Below, one piece after another: positions 18,191-27,181 of a stretch of 64,000 nucleotides of DNA. The stretch is taken from the NCBI RefSeq assembly GCF_030070105.1, contig NZ_JASJOO010000002.1, positions 186,001-250,000 on the forward strand. The letters are read 5' to 3'. Position numbers and translations under genes: made by a program. The stretch's first letter is position 1, and each line of letters opens with the position of its first letter. The notes beneath the pieces were generated by a model. It saw only the letters and a program-made list of their open reading frames with translations. It made no database searches and was not told the origin of the DNA. Source of the stretch: Bermanella sp. WJH001. GTDB taxonomy: Bacteria > Pseudomonadota > Gammaproteobacteria > Pseudomonadales > Oceanobacteraceae.

Positions 18191-18255
18191 TAACGTCTAA
18201 CGTCTAACGTCTAACGTCTAACGTCTAACGTCTAACGTCTAACGTCTCTAACGTC
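18191..18255. repeat. Heptamer tandem repeat (TAACGTC)n
   Basis: Eight perfect back-to-back copies of TAACGTC occupy 18191-18246, with a ninth after a two-base TC insertion. The array is followed by degenerate GTC-rich sequence up to the acnB stop. It is a simple variable-number tandem repeat. Confidence 0.95.
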
Positions 18256-18299
18256 TCAAGCGTCAGACGCCAGTCTCCCGACGTCCGACCAATCAAAGC

Positions 18300-21089
18300 T
18301 TATACAGCTTTAAGAGGAATCGCTGGACGCGCTAGGTCTTCAGACGGTGGCGCGAAGCTAGTTAGGTTGATACCGTCAACCGCTGCTTTGTACTCTTCTA
18401 AAGTCGGGAAACGACCTAGGATACAAGAAAGCACAACCATTGGCGTAGAGCCTAGTAGAGATTCACCTTTTTTCTCAGCGCTGTCTTCTACAACACGGCC
18501 TTGGAAAAGACGGGTAGAGGTGGCAAGAACAGTATCACCTGCTTCTGCTTTCTCTTGGTTACCCATACATAGGTTACAACCAGGGCGTTCTAGGTAAAGA
18601 ATGTTTTCGTACTTAGTACGAGCCGCTTCTTTAGGGTGTGAATCATCGAAAGTGAAACCAGCGTATTTCGCTAGTACATCCCAATCGCCTTCAGCTTTTA
18701 GTTCGTCAACGATGTTGTACGTTGGTGGCGCAACAACTAGAGGTGCGTTGAACGTGATAGGACCGTTCTTCTCTAGGTTACGAAGCATTGCAGCGATGAT
18801 TTGCATGTCGCCTTTGTGCACCATACAAGAACCAACAAAACCTAGGTCAACTTTACGACCATCGTAGTAAGACGCTGGACGAATCACATCGTGGGTGTAA
18901 CGCTTAGAAACGTCTTCGTTGTTTACGTCTGGGTCAGCGATCATTGGCTCGTCGATCACATCTAGATCAACAACCACTTCAGCGTAGTACTTAGCGTTGT
19001 CATCAGGAGCAAGGGCTGGCTCTTCACCAGACTTGATGCCTGCAATACGCTTGTCAGCTAGGTCGATAAGACCTTGTAACATACCCGCTTTGTTTTCCAT
19101 GCCTTTGTTGATCATGATTTGGATGCGAGACTTAGCAAGCTCTAAAGACTGGATTAGGGTGTCATCAGTAGAGATACAGATAGAGGCTTTTGCCTTCATT
19201 TCTGCAGTCCAGTCAGTGAAGGTGAACGCTTGGTCAGCCAGTAGCGTACCAATTTGTACTTCGATTACGCGACCTTGGAACACGTTTTCGCCGCCAAACT
19301 GCTTAAGCATTTGTGCTTGAGTGGCGTGTACGATGTCACGGAAGTCCATGTGAGGCTTCATAGCACCTTTAAAGGTTACTTTTACAGACTCAGGGATTGG
19401 CATTGCAGCTTCACCTGTTGCAAGTGCGATGGCAACCGTACCAGAGTCAGCACCGAAGGCCACGCCTTTAGACATACGAGTGTGAGAGTCACCACCGATG
19501 ATGATTGCACGGTCGTCCACAGTAATGTCGTTTAGTACTTTGTGGATTACGTCAGTCATTGAGTGGTAAACGCCTTTCGGGTCACGTGCAGTGATTACAC
19601 CGAATGCGTTCATGAATGCCATTAGCTTAGGCGTGTTGGCTTTAGCTTTGTTGTCCCATACAGATGCAGTGTGACAACCTGATTGGAAAGCACCGTCAAC
19701 ATCAGGAGAAATCGTAGAAGCCGCCATAGACTCAAGTTCTTGGCAAGTCATAGGGCCAGTAGTGTCTTGAGAACCTACGATGTTCACTTTAACGCGAACG
19801 TCAGAACCTGTGTGTAGAGGTGTTTTAGACTTAACACCAACCGCATTACGGTTGAAGATTTTCTCAACGGCAGTCAGACCTTGGCCTTCATTAGAGATTT
19901 CTTTAGAAGGTGCGTATACGTCTGGTGCTTCAATGCCTAGTGTTTCAGCAGCGAAGGTTTGGATTTTCTTACCGAAGGTTACCGCGTAAGAACCACCGGC
20001 TTTCATGAATTCAACTTTTTGAGGAGTGAATGCATCAGAAACGTCAGTTAGTTCTTTGTCGCCGTTGTAAAGTTTTTTAGCTTTAGTATCGATGGTTAGA
20101 ACGGTACCAGTGGCTACTGAGAATTTCTCTTCTAGTACTGGGTCGCCGTTAGCATCACGAACCACTTCACCGTTTGCGTCTGTTTTCTTAACCCAGTTTT
20201 TAAGGTCAAGACCGATACCACCGGTTACACCAACAGTCGTTAGGAAGATAGGTGCGATACCGTTAGTACCGGCAACCACTGGACGGTTGTTGATGAATGG
20301 GATGTAAGGAGACGTTTTTTCGCCGGCCCAAAGTGCAACGTTGTTCACACCAGACATACGAGAAGAACCTACGCCCATGGTGCCTTTTTCAGCGATTAAC
20401 ATCACTTTAGCGTTAGGGTGTTTTTTACCAAGTGCAACGATTTCTTGTTGAGCTTCTGGGGTGATCATGCACTGGCCGTGCAATTCACGGTCTGCACGTG
20501 AGTGAGACTGGTTACCAGGAGATAGAAGGTCAGTAGAGATGTCACCTTCAGCCGCGATGTACGTTACTACTTCGATTTTTTCAGCGATGTCAGGAAGCTT
20601 AGTGAAGAACTCTGCTTTCGCGTAGCTTTCTAGGATATCTTTAGCGATAGCATTGCCTGCTTTGTAGGCATCAGCTAGACGAGCGGTATCAGCGTTGTAA
20701 AGGAATACTTGAGATTTAAGTACTTCACCAGCCGCTTTTGCGTTTGCATCATCAGAAAGGGCTATGTCTAAAAGTACTTCAACAGAAGGGCCGCCTTTCA
20801 TGTGAGAAAGTTGCTCAAGGGCGAATTCAGCAGAGATTTCTTCTACTTTTTCTTGGCCAAGAACGATTTCTTTTAGGAATTTAGCTTTAACAACCGCTGC
20901 AGGGGTAGTACCAGGCAGAGTGTTGTAGATGAAGAAGTTAAGAGAAGCTTCGCGGTGCTCATTGCCGGTGTCTTTAATTTGGGCAATGATTTCAGATAGC
21001 AGTTCAGCGCTATCAATTGGTTTTGGGTTCAAGCCAAGGTCGTTTTTACGAACCTCGATTTCTTGTAGGTATTCTGAATACAAGCTCAT
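18300..21089 (-). CDS. acnB: Aconitate hydratase B / 2-methylisocitrate dehydratase, long form
   Basis: Catalyses citrate-isocitrate isomerisation in the TCA cycle and probably 2-methylaconitate hydration in the methylcitrate cycle. The 4Fe-4S cysteines are visible in SGCHTAS near residue 472 and PGCNLCMGNQ near 836-839, and the active-site block GGDSHTRMSKGVAFGADSG is intact. The N-terminal helical HEAT-like domain, characteristic of AcnB and absent from AcnA, covers about residues 1-160. At 929 residues it is about 60 longer than E. coli AcnB, with extra sequence between the swivelling domain and the core, and belongs to a divergent long AcnB group. It is transcribed alone from a wide upstream gap. 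Confidence 0.93.
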   Translation of the reverse strand: MSLYSEYLQEIEVRKNDLGLNPKPIDSAELLSEIIAQIKDTGNEHREASLNFFIYNTLPGTTPAAVVKAKFLKEIVLGQEKVEEISAEFALEQLSHMKGGPSVEVLLDIALSDDANAKAAGEVLKSQVFLYNADTARLADAYKAGNAIAKDILESYAKAEFFTKLPDIAEKIEVVTYIAAEGDISTDLLSPGNQSHSRADRELHGQCMITPEAQQEIVALGKKHPNAKVMLIAEKGTMGVGSSRMSGVNNVALWAGEKTSPYIPFINNRPVVAGTNGIAPIFLTTVGVTGGIGLDLKNWVKKTDANGEVVRDANGDPVLEEKFSVATGTVLTIDTKAKKLYNGDKELTDVSDAFTPQKVEFMKAGGSYAVTFGKKIQTFAAETLGIEAPDVYAPSKEISNEGQGLTAVEKIFNRNAVGVKSKTPLHTGSDVRVKVNIVGSQDTTGPMTCQELESMAASTISPDVDGAFQSGCHTASVWDNKAKANTPKLMAFMNAFGVITARDPKGVYHSMTDVIHKVLNDITVDDRAIIIGGDSHTRMSKGVAFGADSGTVAIALATGEAAMPIPESVKVTFKGAMKPHMDFRDIVHATQAQMLKQFGGENVFQGRVIEVQIGTLLADQAFTFTDWTAEMKAKASICISTDDTLIQSLELAKSRIQIMINKGMENKAGMLQGLIDLADKRIAGIKSGEEPALAPDDNAKYYAEVVVDLDVIDEPMIADPDVNNEDVSKRYTHDVIRPASYYDGRKVDLGFVGSCMVHKGDMQIIAAMLRNLEKNGPITFNAPLVVAPPTYNIVDELKAEGDWDVLAKYAGFTFDDSHPKEAARTKYENILYLERPGCNLCMGNQEKAEAGDTVLATSTRLFQGRVVEDSAEKKGESLLGSTPMVVLSCILGRFPTLEEYKAAVDGINLTSFAPPSEDLARPAIPLKAV

Positions 21090-21625
21090 ACGAATCTCTC
21101 ACTCAAGTTATAGTATTGACTATCAAAAAACCGCTTTTATAAAACAGTTTCATCCGCGCCAGTCCTGCGCGGATTTAAGCCAATTGATTAACTAGGTTTG
21201 ATCAATTGGCTAGGGTAATTAATTAAGCTTACCCGTGACTTCTATCATTAAGGAAAGGCTCAAGCAGTCTCTTCAACCCATCCTATAAAAATTGCGCACA
21301 AATTATAGGTTAGATGCCCTTATAAATTAAGATAAGCCTAGTCCGAATTAGCCATAAATGTGAGTAATCTTGCTTATATTCGGTATTCACAAAACTTATA
21401 CAGGGTGTTTTTTAATCGAAAAGCTAAATATAGCACTGTGTTAGTGCTTTTCACCTGAGTTGAGCGGATTTTGCTGATGTACTGTAATTTCTGATGAATA
21501 AGAATCTCTCTCGTTTGTGAGTTGTGTTTAGGTCAGTCGTGGTATGTTTTTGTGTATTCCCTCTGTGTTGGCCACCCGTTAAATGTCAAACTTTCAGGTG
21601 GCCAAGTAAATGAAGCAATGAGCAA
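21090..21625. other. Gene-free region upstream of acnB
   Basis: This 536-base gap should carry the acnB promoter. A TATAAT on the minus strand at 21302-21307 is the best -10 candidate, but its -35 partner is weak, and it would give a leader of about 200 bases. A 9-bp inverted repeat, TTGGCCACC (21568-21576) with GGTGGCCAA (21597-21605), lies just past the ccoG stop and may end that transcript. No gene is supported. Confidence 0.5.
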
Positions 21626-23038
21626 TCAAAGACCCGTAGGCGCAAAGAAAGTACCTTTTAACTCATGTTGTTTTGTGCCGTGTTGGCTAATTGATAGGTT
21701 GAAGGTTTCTTTGCCCTTAATAGGGCAGTTGCTTATGCATGAGATACGCAATGCTAAGCTGGCTTTTTGTCCCGCGATTAAATGCAGCTCACTGCCAGAT
21801 TGAATGAACAAACTAGGGTGCAGTGATGCAACTTTAAACGAGACTGCTTGTTGGGTTTTATTTTGAATGCTAAGGGTAAACGCATTGCTGATGTTGAGCT
21901 CTTGATAGAAATATAATTGGCCGCGGTCTCGACTTAAGTGAAATTCATATTGTTCTTTAGTTAAAACTTGAAGGCCCAATAGTGTTAAAGCGATGCACAG
22001 TGCAGCCAAGTAACCCCATAAACGTGGGCGTTCTTTTGGTAACCAGCTTTTAAAACGACGAGAGGTTGTTTGAGTTGTTGGGTTTTCGTCACTGAAGTGA
22101 ATTAAGCCACGCGGTTTTTTTAAGCTATCCATGATGTTGTCGCAAGCATCAATACACGCACCGCAATCAATACAGGCGTATTGCAGGCCTTGGCGAATAT
22201 CAATGCCAACAGGGCATACCTGTACGCATAATTTACAGTCTACGCAGTCACTTGTTTTATCTGATGGTTGTTTGTTTTTTCTTGGCTCGCCACGCTCTAC
22301 ATCGTAACTGACCTTTAAGGTTTTTTTATCCACCATCACAGACTGAAAACGCGAGTAAGGGCACATGTGTAAACAGACTTGTTCACGAAGCCAGCCGGCA
22401 TTGATGTAGGTAAGTAAGGTAAAAAAACTGAGCCAAAAAATCACCTCGTGATTGGCTGTGGCATGTATCAGCCCCTGCCAAAGCCCTTGACCGGTTTCAA
22501 AGTACGCAACAAAGGTAAAGCCTGTAATAAACGCAATCGTGAGCCAAACCGTATGTTTGCAAAATAACTTTAATAAATTACGTTTTAAAAAAGCACGTTG
22601 CTGATCTTTAAGTCTGGCATTGCGAGAACCTTCTATGTTTTCTTCGACCCAGGTAAACATCATGCTCCAAACGGTTTGTGGGCAACTAAATCCACACCAA
22701 ACTCGTCCTGCAATATTGGCGGCTATGAATAAAGCAAAGGCACTGGCCATGGCAAGCCAAGTAAGCATGAGCAAATCATCGGGCCAGAAGCTCAGCCCAA
22801 ACAAATGCAGAACATGATTGCCTAGGTCCATCCATAAAAGCGGGGCACCGTTAATGGTGAGCCAAGGCCCTAATAAAAACATGAGAATAAGCGGGCCACT
22901 GGTGAGTCGTCTTAGTATTTGATAGCGACCTTTTGCCAAGCGCACTGCGGCGTTATGGCGGGTAGCGTCGATTACTGGACGGTCTTGATCGTCAAGGGAG
23001 GTGGTTGGAATGAGTTGAGTCATACTGCTTTTTCTCAT
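21626..23038 (-). CDS. ccoG: Cytochrome c oxidase accessory protein CcoG (FixG)
   Basis: The 470-residue polytopic membrane ferredoxin is a copper reductase needed for assembly of cbb3-type oxidase. Two 4Fe-4S clusters are shown by CVDCKLCVQVCP and CIDCGACIDACD, preceded by FSCPQTVWSMMFTWVEE and CLHMCPYSRFQSVM, all family hallmarks. About five membrane helices come before and one after the ferredoxin domain, and a C-terminal Ig-like domain (FixG_C) follows. No ccoNOPQ or ccoHIS genes are in the window, so it is detached from its usual operon. A second ATG five codons in is an equally possible start. Confidence 0.93.
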   Translation of the reverse strand: MRKSSMTQLIPTTSLDDQDRPVIDATRHNAAVRLAKGRYQILRRLTSGPLILMFLLGPWLTINGAPLLWMDLGNHVLHLFGLSFWPDDLLMLTWLAMASAFALFIAANIAGRVWCGFSCPQTVWSMMFTWVEENIEGSRNARLKDQQRAFLKRNLLKLFCKHTVWLTIAFITGFTFVAYFETGQGLWQGLIHATANHEVIFWLSFFTLLTYINAGWLREQVCLHMCPYSRFQSVMVDKKTLKVSYDVERGEPRKNKQPSDKTSDCVDCKLCVQVCPVGIDIRQGLQYACIDCGACIDACDNIMDSLKKPRGLIHFSDENPTTQTTSRRFKSWLPKERPRLWGYLAALCIALTLLGLQVLTKEQYEFHLSRDRGQLYFYQELNISNAFTLSIQNKTQQAVSFKVASLHPSLFIQSGSELHLIAGQKASLALRISCISNCPIKGKETFNLSISQHGTKQHELKGTFFAPTGL

Positions 23039-23161
23039 TAAAAGGGAAATGGTTTTGTTTCCCTTTTAGCAAGGCGTATTCCAATGTTTAAACCCAAGGT
23101 TGGCAGTGGTTGTGGCAATAAAAAAACAAAATACGCGACATTTAGTCGCGATATATCACGA

Positions 23162-24601
23162 CTAAGGAAAAATTCCCAATTTTTTCATTCTGGATCGTAA
23201 AGTGCTGGCCGGTAACTCGAGCAATTTGGCTGCGCCTTTGTCGCCTGAAATTCGCCCATTGCAATAACGCAATGCCGATTTAATGTGTTCGGCCTCGGCT
23301 TGATGCAAAGGGGTGGGCTTGACCGTTTGTGAGAGGTGAGAGCTGTGAGCATGATCGGTGAATTGCATGGGAATTAGATGGAATAATCCACTTTGATGCA
23401 AAATTGCGCTGTGCTCCACCCAGTTTTGTAGTTCACGAATGTTGCCTGGCCAATTGTAATGACTGGCCCATTTAAGTGAGGGCATGTGTAAACCTTGATA
23501 TGGCTTGCCCATGGTTTTAAAGGCCTTTTGCGCAAAGCCGTTTATCAATAGGGGAAGATCGCTTTTTCTTTCCCTAAGTGGTGGCACACTGATGGCAAAC
23601 ACATTTAAGCGGTAATATAAATCCATTCGAAACAGGCCTTTATCCACCGCTTGTTTTAGATCTTTATTGCTCGCGGCAATGATACGAACATTGACTTTAA
23701 TGGTGTGGGTGCCGCCGACTCGCTCAAATTCACCTTCTTGTAAAACACGAAGTAATTTTACTTGTGCGTCCATGGGCAGCTCGCTGATTTCGTCAAGAAA
23801 CAAAGTGCCATTGTGTGCCAGTTCAAATCGACCAATGCGACGCTGAATAGCCCCAGTAAACGCGCCTTTTTCATGGCCAAATAATTCGCTGTCTACTAAA
23901 CCTTGTGGAATCGCACCGCAGTTAAGTTTGACCATGGCATGTTGGCTGTGCTGGCTTTGTTCATGAATGGCTCTTGCAACCAGTTCTTTGCCTGTGCCAC
24001 TTTCCCCAAATACTAAGATGTTGGCCTGAGTAGGGGCCGCCAGTGCAATTTGTTCTTTTAAATGATCAATAGGTTCGCTTTGACCAATGATTTCACTTTG
24101 AAAAGTGGAGTCGATTTCTTCTTGTAAGTAATGATTTTGAGCTTGTAGTTTTTCTTTGAGAAATCGATTTTCGGTGAGTGCTTGTTTCAGATTATCTTCA
24201 ATGCGTTTGCGCTCGCTAATGTTTTTAAACACCACCACTGCGCCATGAATTTGATTGTCTACAATGATCGGGGTTGCACTGTATTCAACCGAAAAATGAG
24301 TGCCATCTTTTCGCCAAAACACTTCATTTTCTTTTGTGCGAGTGACCCCATCTTGTAAACATTGATAAATAGGGCAGTCGCACTGAGGGTAATGGCTGCC
24401 ATCGGCATGACTGTGATGATGGAAGCCGTGAATGCTTTTGCCAATTAGATCGTCACTTTTCCAGCCAGTGATGCTCTCAGCCGCGGGGTTGACGAAAGTG
24501 GCTAGGCCTTGATTATCTAAACCATAAACCCCTTCAGACATGGACTCCAGTATGAATTGATAACGCTCAATGAGGGAAAGGGTGCTTAATTTTGACGGCA
24601 T
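23162..24601 (-). CDS. PAS-domain sigma-54-dependent transcriptional activator
   Basis: The 479-residue regulator has an N-terminal PAS domain (about 10-130), a coiled linker, an AAA+ domain with Walker A GESGTGKELVARAIHEQS, the sigma-54 contact loop GAFTGA and Walker B GTLFLDEISELP, and a C-terminal Fis-type helix-turn-helix (AKLLELPASTLRSRMKKLG). It therefore activates RpoN promoters by ATP hydrolysis in response to a PAS-sensed signal, possibly redox or a small ligand. It is divergent from the DyP peroxidase gene; I saw no well-spaced -24/-12 element there, so its target is open. Confidence 0.9.
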   Translation of the reverse strand: MPSKLSTLSLIERYQFILESMSEGVYGLDNQGLATFVNPAAESITGWKSDDLIGKSIHGFHHHSHADGSHYPQCDCPIYQCLQDGVTRTKENEVFWRKDGTHFSVEYSATPIIVDNQIHGAVVVFKNISERKRIEDNLKQALTENRFLKEKLQAQNHYLQEEIDSTFQSEIIGQSEPIDHLKEQIALAAPTQANILVFGESGTGKELVARAIHEQSQHSQHAMVKLNCGAIPQGLVDSELFGHEKGAFTGAIQRRIGRFELAHNGTLFLDEISELPMDAQVKLLRVLQEGEFERVGGTHTIKVNVRIIAASNKDLKQAVDKGLFRMDLYYRLNVFAISVPPLRERKSDLPLLINGFAQKAFKTMGKPYQGLHMPSLKWASHYNWPGNIRELQNWVEHSAILHQSGLFHLIPMQFTDHAHSSHLSQTVKPTPLHQAEAEHIKSALRYCNGRISGDKGAAKLLELPASTLRSRMKKLGIFP

Positions 24602-24812
24602 AGCGATTTTTCATTGCAAAAATTCTATTCTAGGATAATTCGTGATATTTAGCGATTAAAGGCCGTATCAAGTGGTTATTTCATTTAAGTGGGTGTTCGC
24701 TTCAATTGATTTAACGCACATAAAGTGAGGGCTTGTATTGCAATGAGCTAAATTTACATTATTGTCGTATACGTTCTAGAGACAACGATAAAAAAGCATT
24801 AAGGGTTTGATG

Positions 24813-25688
24813 ATGGATTTAAGTATTGTGCAAACAGGAATTTTCGACGATGTGCCCAAGCATGGTCGATTCTTGTTTTTTCAAATTCGACATGGCGTTG
24901 AGGGTAAAGACATTAAGCAGTGCTTGCAGGCCATTGTGCCTCAAGTGGATGGTGCATCAGTGGTTTTAGGTCTGGGCGATGCCACCTTAAATGCACTAGG
25001 TGTTGAGCATATTGAATCATTACATTTTCCTAGTTATGACACGCGCGGTGTTCAGGTTGCATCCACTCCCGCTGCTTTGTGGTTATGGTTGCGTGGCGAT
25101 GATTTAGGCATCATCACACTGGCAGCACAATCTCTGATGTCATCTTTGAAACCGGGTTATGAGTTGGATAATTATATCGACACCTTTAAATACAAAGATG
25201 GCCATGATTTAACCGGCTATGAAGACGGCACTGAAAACCCTGAGGGGGACGAGGCATATGCCGCTGCGTTTGATAAAACGGGTGGCTCATATGTGGCGAT
25301 TCAGCAATGGGTGCATGATTTAGCTCACTTTAAATCTCACTCTCAAGACAAGCAGGATCAAATTATTGGTCGTCGACTCAGTGATAATGTGGAATTAAGC
25401 GATGCGCCAGCATCTGCCCATGTTAAGCGTACTGAGCAGGAAGCGTTTGACCCAGAAACCTTTTTGTTAAGACGTTCTATGGCCTATGGTGAAGGTGTGG
25501 AAGCAGGTTTGGTTTTCCAATCATTTGCTTACACCACAGAATCATTTAATAAAATTATGGCTAAAATGGTGGGGGAAGAAGATGGTATTGTTGATGCCCT
25601 GTTTAGCTTTACTCGCCCAATAACAGGCGCTTTCTTCTGGTGTCCACCTATGAAAGATGGCCAACCTGATTTGTCAGCTATTTTATAA
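24813..25688 (+). CDS. yfeX: DyP-type haem peroxidase (YfeX family)
   Basis: The 291-residue protein carries the DyP signature GYEDGTENP near residue 136, whose Asp is the distal catalytic residue, and the proximal haem histidine in ASAHVKRTEQEAF near 203. The ending FTRPITGAFFWCPP matches YfeX. Members oxidise porphyrinogens and dyes and are also cargo for encapsulins, but no encapsulin gene or targeting tail is seen. The ATG at 24813 is favoured by AAGGG seven bases upstream; ATG at 24810 and TTG at 24807 are in frame. Confidence 0.92.
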   Translation: MDLSIVQTGIFDDVPKHGRFLFFQIRHGVEGKDIKQCLQAIVPQVDGASVVLGLGDATLNALGVEHIESLHFPSYDTRGVQVASTPAALWLWLRGDDLGIITLAAQSLMSSLKPGYELDNYIDTFKYKDGHDLTGYEDGTENPEGDEAYAAAFDKTGGSYVAIQQWVHDLAHFKSHSQDKQDQIIGRRLSDNVELSDAPASAHVKRTEQEAFDPETFLLRRSMAYGEGVEAGLVFQSFAYTTESFNKIMAKMVGEEDGIVDALFSFTRPITGAFFWCPPMKDGQPDLSAIL

Positions 25689-25705
25689 TTTACTATTCAT
25701 TCATT

Positions 25706-25737
25706 AAGCCGCTGCATAAAACACAGCGGCTTTTTTG
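25706..25737 (+). terminator. Terminator of the DyP peroxidase gene
   Basis: Stem AAGCCGCTG with CAGCGGCTT around a 9-base loop, followed by six T. Confidence 0.93.
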
Positions 25738-25743
25738 TTGGTG

Positions 25744-26027
25744 CTATTTGTTGCCCCAAATTTTAGCAACCGCTCGCTCATTACCTAATAAACCCACCAC
25801 AAAACCGACTAACGCAACTGCAGAAAACACCACAACAGGGATTAAAAAGCCGTAGCTATCACCGCCAGCACTTAAGGAAAATGCGCAGATTGCAATAATC
25901 AAAACCGTAAATAAAGTGGATACGGCTAAAAAATGGTGCGTTGTGAAGGTTTGTATGTGTAAGGCTCAGTGCCTGACTCAAAGGTATTTAGAATAGGGGA
26001 GAACAAGGCTCTTAAACTTGATTTCAT
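25744..26027 (-). pseudogene. Frameshifted gene for a conserved small membrane protein
   Basis: An ATG at 26027 opens a frame reading MKSSLRALFSPILNTF and ending at a TAG after SQRTIF. The next frame continues without a gap as LAVSTLFTVLIIAICAF and ends GNERAVAKIWGNK at a TAG at 25744-25746. One extra T in the minus-strand T6 run (25928-25933) would join both into a 94-residue protein with an N-terminal cytoplasmic segment and two membrane helices. I recall a family in pseudomonads and marine relatives with this start and the ending AVAKIWGN. Either the gene is broken, slips on the homopolymer, or there is a sequencing error. Confidence 0.75.
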
Positions 26028-26166
26028 GTTGGTACTTCTAGTTTGGCGAATGATTAGGGCCATTTTGCGCAAAAAAGCATCTGGACACAATGGCTACAGA
26101 CACGCAGACGAAGCTATGGTTTGATTCACTCTATTAATATATCTGTTTTAATTTTAGGTTTAACTT

Positions 26167-27069
26167 ATGAATGTCACGGTTAAGCAAATTCGAATATTCA
26201 TCGAGGTCGCTCGCCATTTGTCTTTTGCCGCTGCGGCTAAGCACATGCATTTAAGTCAGCCTGCCATTTCGTTAGCCATACAAAACTTAGAGCAACACGT
26301 GGGTGGCAAGCTGTTTGATCGTAATACCCGTCATTTAGAATTAACCCCAGAGGGTCAGCTATTTTATCCCACGGCCAGTGCGCTTTTAAATCAATGGTCA
26401 GATGCCCTAGAAGATGTAAATAACCTATTTACCTTGCAAAGAGGCAAGTTGAATATGGCCGTTATGCCTTCGTTCGCATCCAATGACTTAGCGGAGATTG
26501 TTGCGCGTTATCATCAGCAGTATCCAAATATTAACCTAGCCATTGATAATATTGTGATGGATCAAGCCATTGATAAGGTGAGAAAGGGCCGTTGTGAATT
26601 GGCGGTTATCTTTGCCGGTCAAAATATGCAAGGTGTTAACTTTACCCCTTTGTTTAGTGATCAATTTAGTTTGATTTATGCATCGTCCTTTCAATCCGCC
26701 ATTCAACACATAGGTAAGGGTGGCGATTTAGCCGCTTTGTTAAGTTTACCCATGATTGCCATGGACAAAGATTCCAGTGTGCGGCGTTGGGTTGATGATG
26801 TGATTGATGATTATAACGTGCAACCTAAAATTGTGGCTGAAGTGAATCAGCTAGAAACCTTGGGTCGCTTTGTTGCAAAAGGAATGGGGGTAGGGATTGT
26901 GCCCAATTTATGTCGTGCTCAGATGCAATCTTTTGAGGTTAATATGCACCCGTTAGGCGATACGTTTTTATCGAAAGAGGTGGGCATTGTCACGCCAGTT
27001 GATCATTGCCTGTCTCGTGCTGGGGAGGCAATGGTTGATGTGCTTAAAGCACATTATAAGGTTTCATAA
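26167..27069 (+). CDS. LysR-family transcriptional regulator
   Basis: The 300-residue protein has an N-terminal winged helix-turn-helix (residues 5-64; FAAAAKHMHLSQPAISLAIQNLE) and a periplasmic-binding-like effector domain from about 90 on. It lies 112 bases upstream of a pirin gene in the same direction, an arrangement seen often enough to suggest that it regulates that gene, though LysR proteins more often control divergent genes. The inducer is unknown. Confidence 0.9.
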   Translation: MNVTVKQIRIFIEVARHLSFAAAAKHMHLSQPAISLAIQNLEQHVGGKLFDRNTRHLELTPEGQLFYPTASALLNQWSDALEDVNNLFTLQRGKLNMAVMPSFASNDLAEIVARYHQQYPNINLAIDNIVMDQAIDKVRKGRCELAVIFAGQNMQGVNFTPLFSDQFSLIYASSFQSAIQHIGKGGDLAALLSLPMIAMDKDSSVRRWVDDVIDDYNVQPKIVAEVNQLETLGRFVAKGMGVGIVPNLCRAQMQSFEVNMHPLGDTFLSKEVGIVTPVDHCLSRAGEAMVDVLKAHYKVS

Positions 27070-27181
27070 TCTGTGTTTTAACTCATCGATCTATCAAGCT
27101 ATTCGATTAATTACACGGGATTTATGAACCCTTTATTTGATAAGTTTCCATTAAACTGGCTTTAACAGTGGAGATTATCTT

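Larger units (their letters stand above)
16887..18299. other. Gene-free repeat island
   Basis: These 1.4 kb between the VAT1-like gene and acnB hold no convincing gene. They contain a tandem duplication of about 364 bp, modules of two dispersed repeat families shared with the 56.2-57.1 kb island, a heptamer tandem repeat and a terminator. Short open frames at 16945-17145 and 17900-18103 are made of repeat sequence and have no supporting signals. Confidence 0.8.

Noticed and set aside
18191-18255. Possible CRISPR or iteron origin
   Set aside because: Contiguous 7-mers without spacers; no rep gene, DnaA boxes or AT-rich unwinding element beside it.
21522-21803. 93-codon plus-strand open frame
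   Set aside because: Mostly antisense to the 3' end of ccoG, with no ribosome site.
24602-24812. Sigma-54 promoter before the DyP peroxidase gene (GGGCTTGTATTGCAA)
   Set aside because: GG and GC elements are two bases too close for a -24/-12 promoter.
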